Both the position numbers and the translations under genes were made by a program. The notes under the pieces were generated by a model. It had not been told where the DNA came from and made no database searches. It worked only from the letters and a program-made list of their open reading frames with translations. This document shows, piece by piece, positions 1 through 8,400 of a stretch of 10,276 bases of DNA. The stretch is from assembly GCA_004325065.1 (NCBI GenBank), contig PITI01000615.1, positions 1 through 10,276 on the forward strand, written 5' to 3'. Position 1 is the first letter of the stretch. Every line of letters begins with the position of its first letter. This stretch comes from Hamiltosporidium magnivora. Its lineage: Eukaryota; Microsporidia; Dubosqiidae.

Positions 1-1440
1 TAATCTAATAATTTTTGATTATAAATAGAAGATTTGTTACAATTCAAAATAAAATTAATGAAACTACTGGTCATAATATTTTCCTGTTGGAAAATATTGC
101 TACCAATCGATATAAGAATATCGAGAAATACATGATTCTTACATATAAACAAATTAAATAAAAGTTGATTTTATAAACATTCTAAATAGAAAACCAGTTG
201 AAACTATATTTCGAGCAAGTATTTTCTAAGAACTTTTTTTTTGAAAAAATATGATTACTTATACGAGAAAACAGGAACACTAGTATTCTTCTAGATAGTG
301 CAAATAATTATAATATGTAGTGAGGCTCTATTAAGAAAAGAAATCATAGCGTGTTTGAATATTTCAGAATTGAATATTTCTAGCGCACTAGGCAAAAAAA
401 CAAACATTATTGATTTTAAAACCGTAAAAATATATGAGAGAAGGTAGTAAAGGTATGTATGTACACAAAACACAATTCTCCATAACTAATGAAAACCCTA
501 TTTACCATAAACGCAAACTTTTCAACAGAAAATGTCTAAGGTATGCCAAATAAAATATTTTGGATATCGAAAGAGAATATAGCAAAAATTACGAAAAAGA
601 GCATAGTTATTTATATTAAAGCAAAAAAAGAAAAAATTTAACCTATTTTTAATTTTAGAACCTTTCGTTTAAAAAATTTATATATGCAAGGTTAACACAG
701 AAAATGTTTTGGATTGTCTCAAACTGTATAAAATACTTAAAAAAACATCTTCCAGAGGTAAGAATTTTATCAAACGTTTTAAATATTTTTTATAAATATC
801 AAAAAAAATTTCTATCATTGAAATCTTTAGAGCAGCCGTTTTTTATAAGGAAAAACCTTTAAAAAAACTCATATATTCAGAATATACGATAAGAATTGGT
901 TTTCAAGCAAGAAATTATCTTAATTTTAATTTTTCTGCTTGGATCTTTGTTATTATAACCCAGCATTATACACGAACCTAAAAAAGAAAATATATAAAGA
1001 TTACATAATTATATAGTCAGATTCAACATAAAAGAAGGTAAGCTGTTCTGTCGAAATACCATATAGAAAAAAAAATATTCATCAATGTCGCTTTATATAG
1101 CACTTGTGAAAATTTTGTTCTAAGTTTTTTATAGAACTAGGATTGCTCTCTTTTGAATTTCATCTACATTGTTAAGATTTCAAAAAAAAGAATATATGAA
1201 AATTTAAGATGCTATTCTCTACGGTTTAAAGCCTTTTTCTTCTGAAATTCCTATTAGGTCTCACGCAGCAGGCTATTTTAATCTCTGAAAGGGAATTAAG
1301 ACATCACGGGAAACTCAAATCTGTTTCTGAGCCATCCAAATCAAAATAATGAGAAAACAACTTCTTTCTAGAGAAAGTGAATAAGATCTATGTAAATATA
1401 CAACAGTATAGCTATACATCTAGGCAATATCTTACGCAAA
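1..1440. other. A-leaning A+T-rich DNA, no gene seen
   Basis: Stops interrupt every frame. The longest start-containing open frame here is 60 codons (minus strand, 291-473, GTG start), which is background length at this composition. Homopolymers include T9 at 234-242, followed after one G by A6, and A9 at 1067-1075. A slightly G+C-richer patch at about 1257-1335 lies inside a stop-free plus-strand frame of 39 sense codons (1230-1349), but it has no convincing start and resembles no protein I recognise. I saw no tRNA cloverleaf, no rRNA-like stretch and no G+C-rich hairpin followed by T residues. Non-coding is the best description; a decayed gene too diverged to recognise cannot be excluded. 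Confidence 0.6.
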
Positions 1441-2340
1441 TGTACATCAAAAAAGCAATTAAACATAAAAAGGAATTTCAAATTTAATAAGCATCAAACT
1501 AATATAACAATATTTAATTTATTTTCAATATTCTAATATTTCATTGTAAAATTTTTTTGTTTATTTTAAAATATTATACGCGTGTAAAAGTAAAAAATTT
1601 TTTATTCTTTTTTTACCAATATTTGATATCAAAAAAAATTATTGGTCAAAATTAACATTTTAAGGAAACAATAGTATTGTGAGGTGTTAGATATTTAAAT
1701 GAATTTGCATGCTTATCTGTATGTATAGCATTTTAAGAACAAAGGTTGAGCGAGAGAAATCTAATAGACGTTTAGCGATGCTATAAAAGTAATTTCCTGT
1801 TCTTGATTTATAGGAATTGATATGATCAGATAGAGTTTTGGAAGAAAATAATAGAAAGATATTGGAAAACTAACTTATAGAGTAAAAGATAATTTACAAT
1901 GATATCTAATAATTGAGATATATAAAAAGAGATTATTTCTAATGCAGAAATTACCCCAGTTACACGTTCCGTAGATTTCCTTCCTGGACATATAAAATAA
2001 AAATATATTAAAAATATTAAAATTGTGGTTTCCTCAAAATTTTTTTTAATTTGATAAATTATTTTTTTTATATTTTTTGCATATGGAAGCGTTGGTACAA
2101 TTGAAATTTTAAAAATAAAATAAATATTTAAAATTGAAGAAATACTTTTTTTTTGTAATATCACTATTTATATGGATATATATTCTAATTAATTTGGCTC
2201 AATTTTCATCTTTCGTTGAGGCTTTAAATTTTATGAATGGATTTAATTCCATATTACAAAGTAAATAATATTAAGTATAAATTATTTAGCAGCTTAAGTC
2301 AAAATAAAGTTTAATGTATACGATTAAAATAAAATTTAAT
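1441..2340. other. Most A+T-rich segment, no gene seen
   Basis: A hand count gives about 186 G+C in 900 bases (near 21%), the lowest of the longer blocks I counted. It holds many A- and T-tracts, including T9 at 2146-2154, a cluster of T-tracts at 2040-2078, and a 12-bp perfect palindrome with GATATC at its centre (1622-1633). The longest open frame of the window lies here on the minus strand (1826-2164, 112 codons). It starts with GTG, has no purine-rich ribosome binding site upstream and no internal methionine, and is dominated by Ile, Phe, Leu, Tyr and Lys, as expected when A+T-rich DNA is translated. I therefore do not call it a gene. Confidence 0.6.
2040..2078. repeat. Cluster of three T-tracts
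   Basis: Three uninterrupted T runs lie close together: T8 at 2040-2047, T8 at 2062-2069 and T6 at 2073-2078. Their centres are about 22 and 10 bases apart, close to two turns and one turn of the helix, a spacing that can favour intrinsic curvature. Clusters like this also arise by chance in DNA this A+T-rich, and nothing nearby (promoter, gene start, origin) gives it a role. Confidence 0.5.
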
Positions 2341-2545
2341 GGTAAGCTAGAAAACGCCAATTAACATATAATGTTTACCCTGGGACTTAATAAGATGTAC
2401 AAAGCGATTTAAAAACCTAAGTACACAATTAATCAAAGCATTTTTTTATGCCTCTTTCTATTAGATAATATGGTATCGAATTATTCTTATTGACTAATGT
2501 GTCTGCTTTCGAATCAACTTTAAAAAATGCTTATCTTACATATTT

Positions 2546-2557
2546 TATATATATATA
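2546..2557. repeat. (TA)6 dinucleotide run
   Basis: Six TA units in a row. This is the longest simple dinucleotide run I noticed in the window. It is short for a microsatellite and may be chance. Confidence 0.8.
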
Positions 2558-3057
2558 GTTTCTTGAAAATTTTCGAAGGTGACAAGTTGACTATTAAGCA
2601 AATTCATGTGTGATGCAGGACAACAATGTCAAGAGTATTTTATATCCTTTACAATCATCAGACTTTTAGTAAAAAATTTTATAAGTTTACGATTTGAATT
2701 ATAAAATTTAAACTTACCTGTCAAATATATAATGCATTCGTAAAACGAGTATACGTTTTTTATATTACTACCGAGCTATATATTCTTTTGTTTTTTAAAA
2801 AGATTTATGATATTCATAATAGAAAACTTAAATACCTGGTGAAAAGATTTCAATACATCTCTTAATTACAAAGAGTAATTCTAAAAAATCATATAATTAT
2901 ATTTATAATATCTACCTGAACGCATATATTTAACGTAAAATACAATAGTATTCTCGACCCAATAAAATCGATTAAAACCAAAAAAAAATAGAAACTTAGA
3001 GAAATGTGTTAAATCGGTTTTTTGATTATTTGTTCATACAAATTATGTAAAAAAAGT

Positions 3058-3087
3058 ACCAAAAAGGTCGAAAGCTTAGACCTTGGT
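3058..3087. repeat. Imperfect inverted repeat (hairpin)
   Basis: Six bases at 3064-3069 (AAGGTC) pair perfectly with 3079-3084 (GACCTT) around a 9-base interval containing AAGCTT. After an AAA bulge on the left arm, three more pairs form between 3058-3060 (ACC) and 3085-3087 (GGT), giving 9 bp in all. The sequence just 3' is T-rich but broken by CC and CG, so it is only weakly like a factor-independent terminator, and there is no upstream gene for it to terminate. Stems of this size are expected by chance in 10 kb. Confidence 0.4.
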
Positions 3088-3408
3088 TTTCCTCGATGAT
3101 TTTTCGTTTTAAACGGCGCCCAAAGTGATAAAATTTCATCATATCGATGCTAAACGCTAGATTCGTTTCTCATCTAATAATTATCAACGACTATAAATTA
3201 AAACAACTCCTTAAAAAACATATTATAAAATTGTAAATAGAATAAAAATGAAGTAATTATAAGTAATAGATATAATGCAAGTGCATAGAGGAGTAGAGTT
3301 TTTCAAAAGGGTAGTTATGCTCTTGGGAGAATAACTTGACTTTTGATACGATCGGTACATTAAAATTATATTTATATTAAATATTATTTAAAATAATAAA
3401 AGTTGTGG

Positions 3409-3425
3409 TTTTTTTTAAAAAAAAA
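3409..3425. repeat. T8A9 tract
   Basis: Eight T residues run directly into nine A residues, giving a self-complementary 16-bp core. It is the longest pure A/T homopolymer junction in the window. TnAn tracts are stiff and poorly wrapped by nucleosomes, but no neighbouring gene or promoter supports a function here. Confidence 0.85.
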
Positions 3426-4203
3426 TTAGATCTAGCAATTTTTATTTAAACGTCCGAATATTGGACTGAATTAAAATATACCATTAATTCTCATTATAAG
3501 TATCGTTTTAAATATGAAAATGTTCAAATTTAACTTCTTAGGTATTGTTTATTATCCAGGCTATTCCTTAAAAGAAGCTCTTTGGAATAATGTATGCAAT
3601 ATACATCTAGTTCAGTACCATAATTTATAATATTTATTCTTAATGGCACCACTTTTTATGATTTTGTTAAATATTTTGTTAATAAACCGAATATCCGCCT
3701 GTAGAAAATATTTTATGTTTATCATAATACAAACAGTATATCTTTTGTGTATTTGGTTTCTTGTATATTTTCTATGAAAACATCGTTCCAAAAACATCTT
3801 TATTTGAATCCTGAATTCGAAACAAAAAAACCATTAAACAGAATTTAAGCGATTAGGGTATAGGGGAAATTTCTATTTATTCTGCTAAGGAAGTTTCGTT
3901 ACGTTATACAAGATCTTTACAAACTTTCAAAAACTGTTTTCTAATAAAAACAAAATTCTGATTTTTACCAGAATTTTTAGTATCTTCTGTTAGGTAGCCA
4001 TTTTTATGACGACAAATAAGAAACAAATTTCTCTGTTTTTTTAAGATTTCCTATTTGACTTTTATTAATCAAATACGACAGTATAGTCTTTTACTGAAGA
4101 AAATTTCATGGTTTGGTTTAACGGATATTCTAGCAACTTGTTTTTCGATTTTAGATCTAATTTGAGACAAAGAAATTGGCATTTAAAAAGTTAAATTGCA
4201 GCG

Positions 4204-4230
4204 AAAAAAAAAAAATTACTTGATTTTTTT
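4204..4230. repeat. A12 run followed by a T7 run
   Basis: Twelve consecutive A residues at 4204-4215, the longest homopolymer in the window, are followed after eight bases by seven T residues at 4224-4230. The two runs could pair as a weak A/T-only stem. There is no associated coding region. Confidence 0.85.
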
Positions 4231-5160
4231 GCCTTCGGTATTAAAATATTAAGCTTGTGATTTAGTGTTCTCAAAATATCAAAATGCGACACTTCCGATG
4301 AACAATATATCTACTTTATCTATAGTAAAAACTTTCCGAGAATTATTTCTTCAGTACAAATCACTGTATATTATATGTTATATAGAAATTGGTTTTTTTT
4401 TATATTTGTTCTTTAAAATTTTCCGTTTTATTATCAATTTTGATATAATTTAGGATAAATGAGCAAATAATATTGGAGAATGGGTTTGGGAAAAACACAA
4501 AAAAAGGATACACTGAGTATAAATAGCGTGGTTAATATGTTAGATTAACAATAAATATACAAAATTGCCATTGTAAACTTTTTTTATATGCTGTAATTTA
4601 ATGTTGGTCAATTTAATATGTTTAAAATTTTGTTTCATAATTATTTTTCCAAGTTCTTAACAATAAGGACATAAATACTTATTATTAGACATCAGTATTT
4701 TAGGAAGGAATTTTTCATTCTGAGAATTTCATTTTTCTTACCTTTTTAAATTAATCTTGCTATTGGTAATAAATTTTTTTCATATTCGTCCCAACAGCAA
4801 TAACAATATTTTTAAAAGCTTCCTCTGATTCCTGTACTTTTAACAGTGGTTTAAAAAACATCCACATGTTTATCACGCTAAAATTATTTCGATATGCTCT
4901 ATACATTTAAGATAGCAAAAATATCCAAGGACACAAATTAAATTATTTCAAGCCGAAATCTTTTTTTTTATAATATATTTTTATTATTTTTAAATAGTTA
5001 CCTCTATATATTCATAATTATTTGTTGCGGTGTCTAATCAGAAATATAGATATATTCCTTGACTCACTAATGTATCGAGAGTATAAATAATTATTAAAAT
5101 AGTAAATTTTTAAATATTTGTTTTATTTGAAATGAGTATTGAATATGCTTTCAAAAATGA

Positions 5161-7020
5161 ATTTTAGAAAAATTGTCACTTATTTACGTGTTTTTATTGA
5201 TTTTATTCATAGAACCATGTATTCTATTTTCGGTCAACGGTGTCATATGTCTTTGGACTAATTTATTTCTTTAAGTTCGTATGATAGATTATAAATCATT
5301 TAAAATTGTGTGCGACCATTATTATTAACATATAGTTTTTATTGTGTTTATTAGCTATCTACTAAGCTCTCTCGGTACGATTGACAATGTCTACAACATT
5401 ATTTGCATTCGCCATTTTTATTTCAAAGATATTTCGTGGTTTTGCGAATTTATTTGCTGAGTCTCCTGACAAAAATACCAACATGCGGTTGTTTCGCGCT
5501 CTGTATCTATATTCTCAAATTCAAGATTAAAAAGTAAATTATTATTATGATTTCTTATACCTTTTGTTTATGTCGGGAACTATCTAATGCATATCATTGA
5601 AATATACTTCTTCATCTTAATAAGAAAAACCAAATTATGAAAAAAATATTTTTATCAATAGTTAGCTATTAGGATATTTTAGTCCTGGCAAATGCATATT
5701 TTTAATTCACGAAATTTGCAATAACTATAAAATATCAAAAGAATCTTTTGAGCAAAAAAATATGCAAATATTTTTGAAATTGTTTATCTGGCTATCTTAA
5801 ACCAGAATTTTATTAATTAAGAAAGCATTCTAACTACTAGTTTTCTTCGCTTATAAGTAAAATTGTAAAAACAAATCATCGAAAGTTCAAGAGGCACGGT
5901 TTATAGAGTTTAATTATTAGGTTTATATATTTTATGTAAAATAAATATTTGGCTCTAGTTTTTTTTAACGTTTGTTTTTACAGCGTTTTTAATGGGTTCT
6001 TTATCAAAACACAATTTTGTACTTTCGACTTTTATGGGTCTTCATCCTGCGCATGATGATTTTTTAAGCGCAACATTGCTAATTGTTTACACAAAAATTA
6101 CTGGCATTCAATTGTTTCAATTTTGTATATAACATCATTATATCTTCTAAGATGTTTCTTTCCTCATTCTTATGTTTTCTCATTATGTTCGACTAGGGTA
6201 GTTTTTTTATCACATAGAATAATTTTTGCCTATAGCAGCTATTCTTGTAGGAAAGTGGTGAAAGGTAATTTCTCGAAGGAATAAATCTTTTTATAACAAA
6301 TAATTTTGTTTTCGATGGTATGTCTGAATTTAGAACATTTTTAAAATTTTTTTTAAGAATTTTAGAACAGCTTGAACCCGATGAAATACCCTTGACAGAA
6401 ATTAAACTCGTGACACATCAATCATCGCAAAAAAAAACACTAATAACAATTATTAAATTGAAATTATCATTTTTGATATACCAATTATAAATAGCTCATA
6501 TTTATGGCATCTGCTACATATTAATATGCGTAATTTAAACAAATAGTTCTCCCATAGAAAACGATTAAAGGAGTGTTTTGTAGATAGTTTATTGTCTATT
6601 GCCGAATCATATCTCGTTGTTAGTACATTAAACACATATAATACATTATTGAAGTTTCTTGTAAAGCAACTTTGTTTAAAAAATCTATTCCGGTACGGTT
6701 TAATTGCTCTATAGTGCATTACAAGCCCGGTATCTCAATTTTTTTCTAGATCTCACTCTAAATCTTTTTCTGAACCTCTAATTTTTTCTTGAATATGAAA
6801 AGAATCTTTATTGAAAATTACACTTTCAATTGACGAACAAAGACGGCCTTTTAATTTTATTTTAATTTTACCGCTAGATATTCCCTTCTAAATTTTATAG
6901 TTTTGCAGAACAGAAATATTCAGCACTGAATATCCGAATAGGTGTGACGATTCCTCATGTTTCATTTAAATTATCGATCCAGTTTAGAAATGTTATTCTT
7001 AGTCAAGTTCATGACTTTAT
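5161..7020. other. T-rich strand segment, no gene seen
   Basis: T clearly exceeds A on the given strand. Four 60-base lines that I counted (from 5221, 5401, 6001 and 6721) hold 106 T against 55 A. The best open frame is 88 codons on the minus strand (6453-6719). It starts with ATG and contains a Cys-x-x-Cys pair near its C-terminal quarter, but it has no ribosome binding site and no recognisable domain. Runs of this length are expected about once by chance here. An 18-base inverted repeat lies at 6916-6933. No RNA gene or repeat array was seen. Confidence 0.6.
6916..6933. repeat. 8-bp inverted repeat with 2-base spacer
   Basis: ATATTCAG at 6916-6923 is followed by CA and then by its exact reverse complement at 6926-6933. 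It resembles a small operator-type dyad, but I estimate that several 8-bp dyads of this kind occur by chance in a 10-kb window of this composition. No promoter or gene flanks it. Confidence 0.4.
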
Positions 7021-8400
7021 CTCGGGATCATTAATAGTAGATAATATAAGATCCAAGGTCTTTCGTCTAGCCTTCACTTTTTGACATTATATATATTTTA
7101 GTTGTCGGCAAGATTATAATATTTGACTACAGGTAATTGGTGTGTCAAAAGTTTCGCACAAGGCTTATTTTCAACGCGTGTTTTGGTCTGTTTTGAAATT
7201 AAGTTACTTAATACGCAAAAAATTCACTTTTTTATAGATTGCTCCAAGTGATACAATGTTGGTATAATTCGCTCGAAACTCGCAATACGTTAATATATAA
7301 ATAAACAAGGCATATAAATTGAACAGGAAGGAATATAATCAGATCCGAAAACTTCATCTCAAGATGTAGTTTTCGAAGATAAAGGACTAAAAAAATCATT
7401 TGAAAACTAGTATTTCTTAAAACATAATTATTGAATTTTTTTAAATACATTATATGTATATTTTTCTTTTCTGGTTCCGCATATCCCCGGGTCTTTTATA
7501 TAAAGACGTTTTACAAAATCTTTTCAACCTGCTAAAAGCAATTGCGACGGTATTCTATAAGGGTATAAAATAACAGAATCCGTTTGCATCTTTCGATATT
7601 TATTTTTAGAGACAACTTGCTAACTGACAAATGGTTTTGCACATGATGTTCTTTTGCTCATGATGATACTCGGACTTAATCAAGAATCTAATGAAATAAT
7701 GTTTGTATATTTTCTAAGAAGCTAGACGATTTTTGAAAGTATATTATCTCCAAAATAAGATAATGTGATGTTCTTACCTCTTCTTAACCTTTCCAAACAT
7801 TCCCACGCCTATTAACTTACAAGATTCTAAAAAATATGCTTGTTTCGGTTCGATCGCGCCGAAAAACCAAATAAGAAGCACTTTAAATAAATTTCTTGCG
7901 AATCGAAATGAGTTTTAGATATTTTGGTTTATATAACCTCCAAAGTACACGCCGTTTTTACCCTACATTATTACAGCTTGGTTTTAATGTTTAGATCTGC
8001 GTTATATATATAATTTTTTTGGGCAAGGCTGGTTTTCTTGGTGAGCTAACCGTCGACTTTTTGATTTGAAGTCGCTTTCAAGCACTATTTTTTTTCATCC
8101 GTATAATATAACGAATTTGACCAATTAAAACACCAATAATCTTCCTCTTGTGCCAAGTTTGATCCTCAGAAAGCTAGAAAAAGCAGCTTGCTTATAAGGC
8201 AAAATAATCCAAAAATAAAATTGTGCATTTTTGCAAATATTAAAAAGTAAATCATTTTTTTTATTTTACGTGTAGAACCATTCGTGTAAGAAAACCCCTA
8301 ATAAGAAGCCAGCCTGTTCGGTATTGGTAATAGCAGACGTGAACCCTGAAATAAAGCAGCAGGGAAAAAAAGCGCGGAATTTAAATCGTTCGAGCTATTA
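7021..8400. other. G+C-elevated segment, no gene recognised
   Basis: Hand counts give about 437 G+C in 1380 bases (near 32%), against about 21% at 1441-2340. The last 120 bases (8281-8400) reach about 42%. Even so, no frame is long: the best is a 72-codon minus-strand frame (7232-7450) with no clear ribosome binding site. Stop-free stretches of 43 codons (plus, 7120-7251) and 42 codons (minus, 8266-8394) exist but lack a convincing start. The higher G+C would fit a decayed gene or a structured RNA, but I found neither a recognisable protein motif nor a foldable RNA family signature. Short hairpins lie at 7491-7507, 7843-7864 and 8054-8074. Confidence 0.5.
7843..7864. repeat. 6-bp hairpin with CGATCG in the loop
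   Basis: TTTCGG at 7843-7848 pairs with CCGAAA at 7859-7864. The 10-base loop contains the palindrome CGATCG. It is one of the few hairpins here with G/C pairs closing the loop. No T run follows on the plus strand, so it is not a typical terminator, and its size is compatible with chance. Confidence 0.4.

Larger units (their letters stand above)
2341..5160. other. A+T-rich DNA, no gene seen
   Basis: All six frames are broken by stops. The longest open frames are 61 codons (minus, 3612-3797) and 62 codons (plus, 4265-4453, GTG start). Neither has a plausible ribosome binding site or a recognisable motif. Local structure consists of a (TA)6 run at 2546-2557, A9 at 2980-2988, an imperfect hairpin at 3058-3087 next to a short G+C patch at 3114-3121, T8A9 at 3409-3425, A12 at 4204-4215, T9 at 4393-4401 and T9 at 4971-4979. 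I found no tRNA-like T-arm with pairing flanks, no long direct repeat and no transposon ends. It is best described as non-coding or unrecognisable. Confidence 0.6.

Noticed and set aside
291..473. 60-codon minus-strand frame
   Set aside because: Background length, GTG start and no motif or ribosome binding site.
1230..1349. 39-codon stop-free plus-strand frame with protein-like residue use
   Set aside because: Dozens of stop-free runs this long are expected by chance, and there is no good start.
1826..2164. Longest open frame, 112 codons on the minus strand, as a membrane protein gene
   Set aside because: GTG start, no ribosome binding site, no internal Met and no recognisable domain. The hydrophobic look follows from the A+T-rich composition. 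I estimate such a run has a chance probability of several percent in this window.
3336..3367. Possible sigma-70 promoter (TTGACT and TAAAAT)
   Set aside because: The spacing of about 19-20 bases is poor, -10-like hexamers are everywhere in this DNA, and no gene follows.
3612..3797. 61-codon minus-strand frame
   Set aside because: Background length for this composition, with no recognisable motif.
4265..4453. 62-codon plus-strand frame with a hydrophobic C-terminal part
   Set aside because: GTG start and no ribosome binding site. The Phe/Ile-rich tail comes from T-rich DNA and is not convincing as a membrane segment.
6392..6397. Consensus -35 hexamer TTGACA
   Set aside because: No -10 element at the proper distance and no gene downstream.
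7120..7251. 43-codon stop-free plus-strand frame with a possible TTG start
   Set aside because: Background length and no ribosome binding site or recognised homologue.
7232..7450. 72-codon minus-strand frame
   Set aside because: No clear ribosome binding site or domain; length expected by chance.
7491..7507. Hairpin GTCTTT/AAAGAC next to CCCGGG as a terminator
   Set aside because: The stem has only two G/C pairs, the CCCGGG is outside it, and no proper T run or upstream gene is present.
7642..7666. Direct repeat CATGATG, twice within 25 bases
   Set aside because: Only two copies of seven bases, with no third unit and no regular spacing that would suggest an array or iterons.
8155..8175. 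Resemblance to the conserved 5' end of bacterial 16S rRNA (AGTTTGATCCT)
   Set aside because: Only 11 bases match. The bases that follow do not continue the rRNA, and no other conserved 16S block is present downstream.
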